Assembly: GCF_019059575.1 (NCBI RefSeq)
Contig: NW_024882191.1
Span: forward strand, 1-64,000
DNA: 64,000 nt
Source of the DNA: Amphibalanus amphitrite
Taxonomy: Eukaryota > Arthropoda > Thecostraca > Balanomorpha > Balanidae
Direction: 5' to 3'
Part shown: positions 9,285 to 20,924 of the stretch, in pieces
Layout: every line of letters starts with the position of its first letter
Numbering within the stretch: the stretch's first letter is position 1
Translations under genes and position numbers: made by a program
The notes under the pieces: generated by a model
What the model saw: the letters and a program-made list of their open reading frames with translations, nothing else
Told to the model about the DNA's origin: nothing
Database searches by the model: none

Positions 9285-11785
9285 CGGGATTCACCGACCA
9301 CCGGCGCCACGCAACCACTCGACCGTTTTCTCCGAAGCGCCAGTGAACAACCTCGCGACCCACGTTCTCCCCTGCCTCGCAGACAAGCTGTGGCTGAGCC
9401 CTCACCTCGAACTGGTCACATGACTGACCTCGCCCGAGGCTCGCCAAGTGACCAAAGCGCAGACTGGGCGCCGCGGTGCCATGGGGTCGCCACCTATCAG
9501 AACAACAGTTTCACTGCGATAACACTCGAAAACCACCACGGTCCGTGACGCTGTGGTTAGAAGGTGGGCTTGTAATTGAGAGGCGGTGCGTTCGGATCCT
9601 GCGGACGTCGTAACTTTTCTGCAGAAAGGAGATCCGTGCCATTGAACTCATAGCTGGCTGTATGAACTCATAGTTTCCTGTATGTCGTTGCATGACTTAC
9701 CTGTTAACGCGTAGCATTACTTGAAATTATCTACTAGTGTGTATAGAAAGGAAGCATATTGCAGCGACTTCATTAGATAAAGCCCAGTTACTTATGTCTG
9801 CAGAGAGATGTCATCAAGGATGCTGAGTGTGTCAAGGCATGCCGCCAACACCTCCGCACGTTCCACCATTTACACAGGCTTTGGCCTGCAATTGCAAACT
9901 GTAATTGATACCTACGCTGTCATCCCACAGCCGTTAGTTATAGGTCGTGGGCCCCGGACCTGGCTCCGCCTTGTGTTTACAGTGTCAAGTCATTTACCAC
10001 CGGTCGGCCGGTCACGTGACTGACCTAGCCCGAGGCTTGGCCGGGTGACAGAAATGCGGGCCGCGTGCTGACTGGTCGTTTCGCTGAGTTCGATGCACCT
10101 CCACGGGCGTAAAACGCTGGGCTGCGCGGGCCTACGAGGGTGCCGCAGCGGCAGAGATCGTACCGATAGTGGGATGGGAACGTCCCGATAGGACAGCCCG
10201 TCCTGCCGCTCAAACGGTCACCCCGGAAATGATGTAATCGAATGAGGAGTTTCCGTCACCTGCACCGGTCGTGTGGTGGGGTGACCGCCGTCTGGAAAGG
10301 GAAACATGAGGAGCATGATGACTTCGTCCCGAGGAGGACAAGAATTAATTTAATGCCGCGCTAGGAAAAACAAGTTCCCAACAAAGCAATCACCCCAGCG
10401 TGGCCCGAACACACAACCCTCCAATCTATAGTCCAGCACCCTGCTGCTACGCCACGGAATACGCACAGACCAAGGCACAGACTCCCAATTTGAAAGTAGA
10501 TAAGTTTGTCGGAAGCCGCGGAGGTGTATCAATTGTGGGCGAAACGATCAGTCGGCACGCGGCCCGCACTCTGGTCAGACAGCCGGGGCTCGGGCTAGGT
10601 CAGTCACGTGACCGACCGACTGGTGGTGAAGGACTCCACACTGTAAACACAGGCGGAGCCAGATCCGGGAGCCAAGGATGTAACTAACGGCCGTGGGGTC
10701 AGGGGTGCCAGATTATGTGTGACAGGTAGGGCCTTGGCCTACAGTTTACAAATGCAGGCTTAAGTGAAAATGGTCCTTGTTATTGCATTGGTGCAACGAG
10801 CAGAGATGTTGGCGGCACCTTTGACACCATTTACGTAACATTTAGGAAATGACATGTCTATGCAGTTGTAAATATCTGGGATCTAAGTAGGTATGCAAGT
10901 CGCTGCAATAGGTATGATTTTCTATTCTTGATAATTAAAATAAATGCAACGCATAAACACTAAACAGCACGCAACGATAAACACGAAGCTATTAACCAAC
11001 CAGCTGTCAAGTTACAATAGCACAGATCTCCTTTCTGTAGAAAAGCAAAGACTCCCCGCGATCCGAACACACGACAATTCAAAGGCCAGCCCGACGCCAT
11101 ACCACAGCGCCACGGATCCGCGGGCTGACCCGGCCCGGCCGGCTGCAGTGTCGATAGGTCGCGACCCTATGGCACCGCACCGCCCAGCCTGCGCTTGGGT
11201 CACTTGACCAAGCCTCGGGCGAGGTAAGTCATGTGACCGGTTCGAAGTGAGGGAACCCACACAGAATCCAGTAGTGAGTGAGATACGGAGCCCCGGGGCA
11301 TAACCACGTGCCTGTAGTTAGGGACTTGAACCACCACCAGGGTCCCGAGGGCCGAAGTTTATACGCGGACAATATAACTAAAGTTTTTTATAGTCTATAT
11401 TACCTATAAAGTTTATATAGTTATCCTACAAAGCTGCACTTATTTGTGGGCGAGTGGCTGCTGGCGGTGGTGGGTCTCGTGATGATTTATGATTGATGCG
11501 TTTTATAAGCAATTAAATAAATAATCAGGATACAAGAGACGGGCCAACACAGAAGTGAGAGCAGACTTTGGGTTTGTTGCTTTTCTCACTCTTTTTTTTT
11601 AGCGGGATAGCCGGGTTGTTTTCCATTGCCGCGCAGTTCCTTTCAAGCGCTGACGGATTTGTTCAGCCGCAGCTTGGCTACGGGCAGGGGAGAACGAAGG
11701 TCGCGAGGTCGTTCACTGGCGCTTCGGAGAAAACAGCTGAGTGCAGTGGTTGCGTGGCGCCGGTGGTCAGCGAATCCCAGCATCT
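9285..11785. repeat. Large imperfect palindrome P1 (arms over 0.8 kb, centre near 10.32 kb)
   Basis: Sequences at 9289-9400 return inverted at about 11670-11779; 9402-9640 at 11030-11255; 9757-9960 at 10660-10908; and 9990-10110 at 10520-10640. The right arm has a roughly 390-bp insertion (about 11270-11660). Shared phrases include CTCCGAAGCGCCAGTGAAC and GGTCACATGACT. tRNA-like SINE sequence is embedded in both arms (9541-9600 and 11060-11115). No coding sequence is recognised. This is a foldback-type structure. Confidence 0.8.
10390..10475 (-). repeat. tRNA-like SINE head in the P1 loop
   Basis: On the minus strand a box-A-like TGGCGTAGCAG is followed about 35 bases later by a box-B-like GTTCGGGCC. 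It is diverged but alignable with the heads in the arms at 9541-9600 (+) and 11060-11115 (-), which share CAGAAAGGAGAT downstream. Internal pol III promoter remnants fit a tRNA-derived SINE; stem pairing is too poor for a working tRNA. Confidence 0.4.
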
Positions 11786-12249
11786 GACAGAACCAAGGAG
11801 CTGTTCGTGACCGTTTCTCTCACTCTCTCTCTAGACCAATGTCAACGGCCAGATATTTCGACCATTGTGTCAAGGCCACAGGTAGGGTTCGCTAACGAAC
11901 CACCACGGAGGGTTTTTGAGAATATAGAGATAATATTCTGATAATATTGATGTGAAATATTGCCATGAATGGGCTGCAAAGTGCCGACATGGACCACAGC
12001 CCAATCTAGCCGTCAAGGTATTCCATATTCTTCATAAATAGTTACAATAAACACAGTTATAGCACAGTTATAATGAGCCTTGTATTAGGCATACTATAAG
12101 AAAGGGAAGGAAAATTAGGAAGGATATTTCGAATAAGTATGAGAGTGGTTCAGATGTTCAGAGATTCTGAGGGCAAGGCAGAAGGATGCCGTGTTTTGAA
12201 GCTGCACCGGCAGTTTGTAGCCTATCCGGATGAGATGAACGGCATGGCA
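11786..12249. other. Spacer between palindromes P1 and P2
   Basis: AT-rich sequence. I see no gene, RNA or repeat that I can support. Confidence 0.4.
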
Positions 12250-14985
12250 TCGCTCTGGCACGGTTCGTCGGAAAGTCAAATCATTCACAAAAGAAACGAC
12301 ATATACCATTCGATAGCTGACGGTGGGACGATGCCATAAATGTGTTTTATCGAAATCGTTTGATGGCCTTTTTCAAAAATTGTGTTTTTGTAAAAACGTA
12401 ATAATTCTTTATTCAACCAGCTGTCCAGGACATTCTTAAAAACATATGCATGTTTGTTTCGTTTTCCAGTGAAAGCTGAATGCCAAAGAAACAATATGTA
12501 GCAATAAAATATCCTCAATATTAATATGCGCTTCTCACAGCCGGCAACAGGGCGCAATCACACAACTGAACGTCACGATGGATCAAAGTCATCCACACAG
12601 ACGGCGTGAAATGACCCTTATCGACTCGCCGACCCACCGCTACACAATGATGCAAATGGGGTTCACGACTCACGAGTGGCCATAAATGCGCGAAAAGGCC
12701 CAAATTTCAAGTTCACCTTATCGAATAAATCGCAAAATGGCCAGTCGGGCAAATGTTTGGAGTGTCTGAAAAACTGATTTCATGTTTTTGTCAAAACCGA
12801 CCTCGTGTATGATTGTCAGAAGTCGTGAAATTTTCTATGTCGTAAAATGACTGTCAGATACTCGCAACTTCAAACGCCGCTAGCGTGCGTTCATTTCATA
12901 CAAATGGCAAAAAAAAATATATATATGGCAATGATCCACAAAGTCTTCTGCTTTTAATGCAGGGTCACAAAAAGCCGTATTTCTTTGGTTTGGCGTTTAT
13001 CTAACTATTTGTCATCATATTGCAATCGCAGTTTTTTTTTATAAATATTGCTTTCGTTTCACCTACAGCAGTTCACACAGTGTGAGCCCGTTAGTGCACC
13101 ATACCATAGCATTCCCTAATCATTTCTAAGCCGTACTGTGAAAGAATGAAGGCGCTAGCACAGGGCTGACCGGCGCTACTAAAGTTTTCGTCCGTTGCGG
13201 TCGGGTGCCGCGGCGCGGTGGTCGGCCGGGCGGCCGCGCCGCGCGGGCGGGCGGCCACAGCGGGGTTTCGTCGGTGCATCCTCCTCTGCTGTTCCTAAAC
13301 GAAGTGTCCTAGGGCCTCGCGACAAAATCCAACGGATTGCTCTTGACAAGATCTCGCGAGTGTGGCATATTCCTTTTGAGTTAAGGTCAATATTTGACCC
13401 ACTTATAGGGGTCAAAGTTAAACGTCTGTCGAAATTGCAATCCCGGTGAAAGCAATCCGCCCCGACTGCGACACCCGACCGCAACGGACAAAAACTTCAA
13501 TAGCGTCGGTCTGCCCTGTGCTAGCGCCTTAATTCTTTCACGGTGTGACTTAGAATGGTTAGGGAATGCTATGGTATGGTGCACTAACGGGCACACACTG
13601 TGTAGACTGCTGTAGGTGAAACGAAAGCAAATATTTTTAGTAAAAAACCTGCGATTGCAACATGATGACAAATGATTCGATGACCGCCAAACCAAAACAG
13701 ATGCGGCTTTTGTGACCCCGCGTGAGAAGCAGCAGGCCTTAGGAATCATTGTAATGCATAATTGTTTGCAGTTTGTATTAAATGAACGCACGCTAGCGGC
13801 GTTTGAACTTGAAAGTATCTGACAGTCATTTTACGACATAGAAATGTCACGACTTCTGACAATCATACACGAGGCCGGTTTTGACAAAAACATGAAAACT
13901 ATGTGATTCAGATGCGATATTTACTTGGTTAGCCATATAGTGATTTACTCGGTTTGGTAAACTTGACTTTTTTGGTATTTATAGCCACTCGTCAACCCCA
14001 TTTGCATCACTGTGCGCTAGGTCCGCCTGACCGGCCACGGAATACGTTCGAGTCTCGTCCTACTAAACAAGTGTCATATTTGTTTGTTAAACGATCCATA
14101 TCACTATCAAAGTTTTTCAGGATACCGGTGAAGAAAGTTCATTCTTCTGCTAGATTGACTTACAACATGCTTTAACTTACATTTTCTTATACAGCTTTGC
14201 TCCGTCCCGCTGCGCTCAATGCCCGCGCGGGGAAAGTTAGCGGGGTTTCACTGTCAGAGGTTGTACCAGTGACAACTGTTTGGCCCTGTGACCGGTCGAA
14301 GGTTACCCCGCCCCGCCGGGCGCTACCCCCACTTCTGACCAGTTGAAGCCGATACAGCCTGACAGCTCAGCGCGGCCAACTCTTCTTGTATGGGCATAGC
14401 TGAGTTGAGCAAAGTAGACAAAAACAAATGCAAATTCATACATGATGTGAAAATGACAGAGCAATGAAGCTTCCTCTCAGGTATCCTGAACAGCTTAAGT
14501 ACCGACTTGAATTGTTAAACTAGCAAAAATGACGTCTGTTTAGTAGGGCGACAGCCGAACGTCTCTTCTGTGGCCCGTCAGACAGCTGAGAGCGCCGGGT
14601 CTGCGCGTCGATAAGGGTCATTTGACGCCTTTGTGTGGCTTACTTTGATCGTCGTGACACTGAGTTGTGTGATTGCGCCTTGTTGCCGGCTGTGAGAGAC
14701 ACATCTTAATATTTCAAATACTTTTTCGCTACATATTGTTCTTTTGGCATTCAGCTTTCACTGGTAATCGAAAAAAACATGACTATGATTTAAAGATTGT
14801 CCTGGACAGCTCGTTGAATAAAATAAAAAATTTTACGATTTTACAAAAACGCAATTTCTTAAAAAGGCCATCGAACGATTTCTATATAAAAATACTGTTT
14901 TGGAATCAGCTCACCGTCAGCTTTCGAACGGTATATTTCGTTTCTTTGGTGGATGAAATGACTTTCCGACGAGCCGTGCTGGTTC
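12250..14985. repeat. Large imperfect palindrome P2 (arms about 0.95 kb)
   Basis: The left arm 12250-13209 returns inverted at 13468-14985. Matching landmarks are GTTGCCGGCTGTGAGA (14680s, inverse at 12530s), ATGCAAATGGGGTT, CGCCGCTAGCGTGCGTTC and TTCCCTAACCAT-type sequence. The loop is about 13210-13467 and GC-rich. The right arm carries about 570 extra bases (14015-14590). Arms differ by scattered substitutions and small indels, so the duplication is not brand new. No protein is recognised. Confidence 0.82.
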
Positions 14986-15046
14986 AACCGCTAACGCATT
15001 CCACCACCTATAAAAATAAAACCAGCATAACGCCTTTTGGGGCGAC

Positions 15047-15691
15047 TAACGGAGCGAGCGAGAGGGTGGGCCTTGCACGTGCGAAATCGCGAAGGGTATC
15101 TCCAACTGACTTGTGCACAGCACCCTACTAACCGGTCTCTAGCGATGTGCCAAATTTGAGCACAATCGGCCCAGCCGTTCTCGAGATCTGGAAGCGGCAC
15201 CCTGCACGTGCGGACATGCAAAATGGGCCCCAACTGACTTTTGCACGGCACCCTGCTAACCGGTCCCTAACCGCGTACCAAATTTGAGCGCAATCGGTCC
15301 AGCCGTTCTCGAGATCTGGAATCGACCCCTGCACGTGCGCACGTGCAGCAGCACCCCAACTGTGGCACATGCAAAGGCATTGCCTTGGGGTGCCTACCTA
15401 CATGCCAAGTTTCAGCGCAATCGGCCCAGTAGTTACCGAGATATTGCAATTGTTACAAAACTGACACCTCTTCGTTTTGCACGTGCCACGTGCATAAGGG
15501 GTCACCCACATGCATCGGAAATAGTCCAATACTTGGTAGAAGGAATGAAACTACCCTACAAAAATTACCGCATGTAAATCGGTCAAGTGGTGCTGAGTAT
15601 ATAAGCATCGCAAAAAGCGTGACCACGGCCGGCCGGCCGCTCATACTCAGAAATGTCCGTTATTCTACGTAAGACTTCGCTCGCTCCGTAA
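15047..15691. mobile_element. TIR element with GGAGCGAGCGA ends and internal 125-bp tandem units
   Basis: Ends TAACGGAGCGAGCGA (15047) and its inverse TCGCTCGCTCCGTAA (15691) face each other. Between 15078 and 15452 a unit of about 125 bp is repeated nearly three times, with CAATCGG(C/T)CCAGCCGTTC, CGAGATCTGGAA and GCACGTGC. There is no transposase. Confidence 0.65.
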
Positions 15692-15696
15692 TGATG

Positions 15697-15885
15697 GTAA
15701 GGCGGCCAGCGCAGCGCGGCGCGTCCCTGACCCAGCCCAACGTCTGTGCCGAGCGTGAGGCCAGAGGGTATACTGTACCGCTGAACCTGGGTGTGAGCGG
15801 CGCAGTCTACCGCTCCAGTCAAACGCTGGGCCGTCGGGGGGCGAACATCACTTAGTAGGTGAGTGTACAGTCACCAGCACTTGCT
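15697..15885 (-). repeat. Inverted copy of the 6958-7190 repeat
   Basis: Reverse-complement match to 6958-7190 (landmarks GGGCGAACATCACTTAG and CAAACGCTGGGCCGTC). The adjoining TGTACAGTCACCAGCA recurs inverted near 19008-19027. Confidence 0.7.
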
Positions 15886-16389
15886 ACTAATCACCTCGTT
15901 TTTGTTCAGCAGTTTGAAGACCGATCAATTCTCAGTCGAGCAAGATGCGTCAAACGATCGGTTTGGTCCTCTGATTTTCGAATATCTAACTTGTTTTTGT
16001 ATATTCGAAGCATTTTGGGATGAGGAGCCAAAAAACCTCTTTTCTGCCCTAAAGTGTGCCCCAAGAAGTCGTAGAACCTAGCCCCGCCTCTGATCCACAG
16101 ACCACTAGTGCCATCTCTTGTCAGCCGAACAAACCGCAGAAGTAAATAATGTCACGTGACTTTTGCACACGCTACAATTACTACGCAGCTGTAGTGGGGG
16201 AAGCGGGGGGGAGGGCGTGGAGAGGGACGCGATCGGTCGGCTGGGGTCAGGTCGCCGAGGTCAGAGGTCATCCGCTGGAGGGTATTTGGGCGGTTGAGCC
16301 GGTGGGCTTCGGCCTGCGGAGTGGGGGCGCCTGGACCTGTCTGGAAACAAGTTCTACAACGCTGTGGCAGTCGAGAATATTGTGAGGAA
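15886..16389. other. Unassigned sequence
   Basis: Contains a short AGGTCA cluster at 16245-16270. No gene or RNA is recognised. Confidence 0.35.
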
Positions 16390-16571
16390 AGGAGAGAGAG
16401 GGAGAGAGAGGGAGAGAGAAAGAGGGAGAGAGAGGGAGGGAGAGGAGGGAGAGAGAGAGGGGGAGAGAGAGGGAGAGGAAGATAGAGGAGAGAGAGGGAG
16501 AGAGTAGAGAGAGAGAGGGAGAGAGATAGAGATAGAGAGGGAGAGAGGGAGAGAGGGAGAGAGGGAGAAAT

Positions 16572-16606
<35 letters not shown>

Positions 16607-16751
16607 GAGAGAGAGAGAGGGGGAAGAGAGGAGAGAGAGGGAGAGATAGAGAGAGAGGGAGAGAGAGAGAGAGGGAGAGAGAGAGAGGGACAGAGGGAGA
16701 GATAGAGAGGGAGGGAGAGAGAGGAGAGAGGAGGGAGGGAGAGAGAGAGAG

Positions 16752-16787
<36 letters not shown>

Positions 16788-16794
16788 GAGCGAG

Positions 16795-16825
<31 letters not shown>

Positions 16826-16873
16826 GAAGAGATAGAGAGCGAGAGGTAGACAGATAGAGAGAGAGGAGAGAGA
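16390..16873 (+). repeat. (GA)n / (GGGAGA)n microsatellite, about 480 bp
   Basis: Almost pure purine strand of GAGAG and GGGAGA units. Mirror-symmetric purine tracts of this kind can form triplex DNA (established knowledge); function here is unknown. Confidence 0.95.
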
Positions 16874-17324
16874 CCTATTTTACATCCTAGGTCATCTAAT
16901 GTCAGGAAAGATCATGAGCGATTGTTTATACTGCAATTTTAAATGCATACGCTAGATTCGTGTTCAAAGCATATTCTAAGCTCTAGATCCAATGTATAAA
17001 AAGGCATATGAAAAGACATCTAATGTGCTCATATCATTACAGATCAGCTGATGAGCAGCATGGTTCTTTCACGAAAAGTGCGCCTCGGATGTGAAAAAAT
17101 AAGACGTGAAATTGTAATAACACACTTAACCAAAATTTATTGAAGGATTCGAATTGAGATGGGTGCAAAATGATCTTTTTTTATAAATTTAGTCCGAACC
17201 TTTTGATGGGAAGGATTCACAAGGACAGAGCCACGCTAAGCGAACCTTTTTGCGATGACCCTGCCCTCTACCCTCCGATCGCGCAATTCCGTTTCTATGG
17301 CAGAATTTAGAGTCCAAAGTTTAA
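16874..17324. other. Unassigned AT-rich sequence
   Basis: No gene, RNA or clear element seen. Confidence 0.4.
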
Positions 17325-17525
17325 CGTGCGCACAAAGCCGCGCACGGCCGGTCCCCTCGCTGACTTCGCCTGGCTACGGCCTGCCACCAACCGCAACCAT
17401 ACCTGTCAGGAGGCCCATAAATGTCGAGCGCCCGTCGCGCTTCGAACCCGGACTGTCATAACCGGGAACGCGTGCTCTCACCACGCGGAGTCCAACGCTC
17501 TAACCAACTGAGCTACGGGACCGGC
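17325..17525 (-). repeat. tRNA-derived SINE-like element
   Basis: The minus strand from about 17523 reads GGTCCCGTAGCTCAGTTGG, a typical tRNA 5' half with box A, and later GTCCGGGTTCGAA with a box-B core (about 17450). The region between is too long and the acceptor and T stems are broken, so it is not a functional tRNA. The following 120 bases are the likely SINE body. Confidence 0.55.
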
Positions 17526-17744
17526 TTTAGGTTAGATCTGACCCAAGATCTAACCTAAAAACGACCCAAAGCCTTCCTTCATTGTCCGAAAACCGCCGAC
17601 AGCTGATAGCTCAATGACACTAGAGCCGTGCATAAGGAGGCGTGAAAACACTCTCCTCATCTCGATCTATTACAAGAGGACCATGTCATGGCTTGAGAAA
17701 GGTGTTCTCAAAATAAATGACACAGTATGAGTGAATAAATAATC

Positions 17745-18185
17745 CGCGCCTCCTTGGGCTATTGGCGGACTCTACCACCTGATGGGGTGGTGCAGCCGTT
17801 TCGCCCTCCACCTGAGATCTCGGAAAGTTACCGATCGATTTTGAAAATTCAAAGAGCGTTCGATAGCCCCACCAGGGAACTACCTTGTTACCAGGTTTCG
17901 TTGACCTAGGTGCAACCCATGACGTCACAAGTCAGGTCAAAGGTAGCGTTTTTCACCGATTTAGTCTAAGGAATGCGTTACAGTCAGTTAACACATCAAA
18001 TAAAAGGCATGCTATCGAAAAACATCGATGGAGCGTTGGTTGCCTAATACATATGTTGCCTAAAGTGGTCACTGATGCCAGGTCAGGTCACAGAGGTCAG
18101 GTCACTAGGGGTCAAAATATGAACCCAACTATGCTAGGGTCGTGTGATGTGATACATGTCCCCCCCCCCCCAACGAGGCTCGAGG
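17745..18185. mobile_element. Remnant related to the TTAA / G-run elements (family C-like)
   Basis: The order of phrases (GATCG, AAAATTCAAA, GATAGCCCC, GTTGACCT, CATGACGTCACA, AGTCAGGTCAAAG) matches family C at about 33588-33693. A C-run at 18161-18172 and CGAGGGCGAGG follow. No clean TTAA ends remain. Confidence 0.5.
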
Positions 18186-19157
18186 GCGAGGCTTTCAGTT
18201 GCTGCTCTCACAGAACTCTTGGTTATATTACAACGCAGTGGAATTGCAAGTGGCGATATAAGCTTCCTGCCAGCGCCGGACCAGAGTTCAAACATTCAGG
18301 CTGAATTTTAACATTAAACTTTACAATTTTCAAACCGTTGAGCTTTTTAGAAGCTGCATGAACTGTTCAGCTCCTTTTTTGGTCCATCACAGCGGGCTTG
18401 TATGTCATTTGTCAACCAAAATCGAATTAATTTTTTATTGGGTCTGGTTACCTCGCCTACTTCTTGACTGAATCGTTTATTAGCTTTTGATTGGGCACTG
18501 CCCACGTTGTCTGTCTATGACACGAGTAGAGGCTGCTGACATCGTTTGTCGCGATTAGATAATAATACCAAATACCAATCCAAGTCCCAGTGGCTGCTCG
18601 ATCGCAATTTTCCTGGGCCCTGGCCCACCTCTCCAGCCAGGCTAGACTGCTCGGCACAGCCGTCGCCTCAGTGCCTCGGGCGGTGACCCGTTCAAAGGGG
18701 CTCACAATTCGTATGGTGCCGTGGCTCTCAAACCAACACAGAGCAGTGAGACGCACAGGCTCACTTTCCATATAAGGCGAACGGCTGATTCTGGCGGCGG
18801 GGCTTCATTCATGCTAAGGCCCCAATCACAGCGCCGCATTTCAGTTAGTGTCGGGCGCAAAAGCTACTATGCTCCGCCCCTCCATCACGTGACCCTGCCC
18901 TCACGTGGCCTCAGTCACGTGGTATTTCCACTTCTTGGCGCATGGCGGCGCTAGTCTCGCAGGGGCGGAGGTAGCTTGCTCCCCGCCGTCCGGGGGTGAT
19001 GGGTAGCAACTGCTGGTGACTGTACAAGGCCCATTTTCAAATGAAGGGAACGAATTTCTTCAACACCAAGAGGCCGCGGGGGTTGCAACCTAGATAGATA
19101 GTGGTTTCTGAACCTCGCCGCAAACTTGGCTATCTCAACTCAAACCCCATGTTAAAA
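18186..19157. other. Unassigned sequence; right arm of the 12.6-kb TTAA segment
   Basis: No gene is recognised. TGGTGACTGTACAAGGCCC (19012-19030) is the inverse of sequence near 6945 and 15870. The CpG-rich tract 18780-18990 has several CACGTG-type sites (CACGTGAC, CACGTGG), possibly chance. Confidence 0.35.
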
Positions 19158-19269
19158 GTGGGATAGTCCCTTTAACTCGACTGCAGGCCGCGCCAGTCCC
19201 GACCCGCCGCTGTTAGGGGCAGGCCGCGGCGGGCTACAATGACACGGCCGTGACGGCTGTCACAGTGAC

Positions 19270-19515
19270 GTGCCGCCCCTCCAGGCCAGCTGGGACAGCT
19301 CACCACCGTCCCACCGCCGTCCCATCACTATCCCCCCGAGTCGCCCCACCACCGTCCCATCGCCGACCCGACCAGCTGGGACAGCTCACCGCCGTCCCAT
19401 CACTGTCCCATCCGAGTCGTCCCACCACCGTCCCATCCACCGCCCCGACCAGCTGGGACAGCTCACCGCCGTCCCATCACCGTCCCATCACCGCCCCACC
19501 GCCGCCCCGACCAGT
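19270..19515. repeat. Minisatellite, unit about 50-60 bp (CCAGCTGGGACAGCTCACC)
   Basis: Four diverged units share CCAGCTGGGACAGCTCACCG and CCGTCCCATC. Open frames here are repeat artefacts. Confidence 0.7.
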
Positions 19516-19829
19516 GTCGACTCGACTGCCCCAGTGTCGCCCTGGTGGGCCGATATGCGCCACGTGGGCTCACTGTAGGTCACCTGATTATCAGGACAGG
19601 TTAAATAGACGACGACGCCGGTAATCACTGCATGATGACTTCGCTGAAGGCGGCCCAAATTTTCAAATGAGCTTTCAATCGTGAATTTATGGCTTTCATT
19701 GAAATGCTGTACGCCAAATGCATGCCACATACACGTCAAAACAAATGTTATTTTGCAAAATGTAACGACAAGAGATGGCTCGATGGCTCGTTTGGTTTTT
19801 ACAGTTAGAGTCCATAAAGTCTGGTTCAA

Positions 19830-20180
19830 ACCGTCTGGGCTCACACGGCCAGAGTCCATACGGTTCGAGTCCAATACAGTCTGAATCCATGCAGTCTGTC
19901 TCCATACAGACTCGGTTCATACAGGCTTGCTGCATATAAACTCGACCCATACAATCTGGTCGATAGAGTCTGATCCATACAGTCCAGTCCATACATAGTC
20001 TCGGCCCATGCAGACCGTCCATTACTCCATACAGACTCGGTCCATGCATACAGACTGGGCTCGTACGATCTGCGTTTGATACGATCTGTGCGCAGCGTGC
20101 ATACGGTCTGGGGACCATACGGTCTGGAGACCGTGCGGTCCGGAGACCGTGCGGCCCGCGAGGTCGGATGGTCTCCCCTC
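19830..20180. repeat. Degenerate short tandem array (CCATACAGTCTG-like)
   Basis: About 18-20-bp imperfect units with ATACAGTCTG / ATACGGTCTGG / GACCGTGCGG. It drifts in composition from AT-rich at the left to GC-rich at the right. No protein is supported. Confidence 0.6.
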
Positions 20181-20861
20181 ACGCCACGGCTCCGCCGCAT
20201 GGTTTCCGCAGCGTGTCGTCTCACTAACGGAGCCGCATACAGAGCCAGTCACCCGGCCATCCGACGCGGTACCTATATGTAGTTTCCCGAACACCCGCTG
20301 GCACAGCCGCTAAAACCCATCTTACGGTATTTGGTCGCGGCCGAAGGGTGCCGGAAGTGGAACTGGCAACATACGCAATCTGGAGCGCGCAGCGAGACGA
20401 GACGCTATTCACCAGGCGCTGAACGTGTCACGGAAATCACCTAGTTATTCACTACCGGTCCACCCCTAAAATACGGGCGGAGAATGTATGTAAGAGCAGG
20501 CTGGGTACCTATTATTGACCGATCTTAAAACTTCATACATGGTCATTCAAGATACCAATAGCTATGTACATTGCACATACATATATTTGTGTAAAATATT
20601 TCAATTGACCTTTTTACAGTCCTGTTTAGGGTCCTGTAAGTGTAAGCTACATATAGGCATTCATTTCTCTCGCGAGATATGGTTTGATGTTAAAGTCGGT
20701 AGTTGCAGGGGCAAGAAATTTCCGTGAGATGAGTCGACTCCTGAACGATAATGAACACAAATTATCAGAACATCACTTTCGAAAGGGCTCCACGCCGCGC
20801 CCTTTAACGACAACAGAACAGGCATGTGACCCCATGGGCGACGTTGTTGGCAGGCACTCAC

Positions 20862-20922
20862 CAATGACCAGGAGCAGCAGTGACGTCCACAGGGCGCCGA
20901 CGGCTGTTCTAAGCGGCGCCAT
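20862..20922 (-). CDS. Candidate first coding exon with signal peptide
   Basis: ATG at 20922-20920 in a fair start context (GGAGATGG) opens MAPLRTAVGALWTSLLLLVI, a typical signal peptide with a short n-region and an 8-9-residue hydrophobic core. The donor GTGAGT follows after one base of the next codon. That phase fits the acceptor at 2701 of the cysteine-rich gene exactly (G + CC gives Ala), giving LLLLVIAAHLEHC with a plausible cleavage site. The implied intron is about 18 kb and full of repeats. The exon could instead start another gene; only the phase, strand and signal-peptide logic link them. Confidence 0.5.
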
Positions 20923-20924
20923 CT

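Larger units (their letters stand above)
6605..19175. mobile_element. 12.6-kb segment bounded by matching TTAA inverted ends (candidate composite element)
   Basis: The left end reads TTAA+AGGGACTATCCCAC (6605-6622) and the right end is its exact inverse (19158-19175). GGGCCTTGTACA-type subterminal sequence recurs near both ends, inverted. The interior carries two large palindromes, a family A element, SINE-like heads and GA repeats, but no recognisable transposase. It may be one large, heavily invaded element, or two separate short elements whose outer ends happen to face each other. Confidence 0.4.

Noticed and set aside
15078..15452. CRISPR-like array
   Set aside because: Three diverged 125-bp units without short regular spacers in a eukaryotic context; it is a tandem repeat inside a TIR element.
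17325..17525. Functional tRNA on the minus strand
   Set aside because: Box A is good but the spacing to box B is too long and the stems do not pair.
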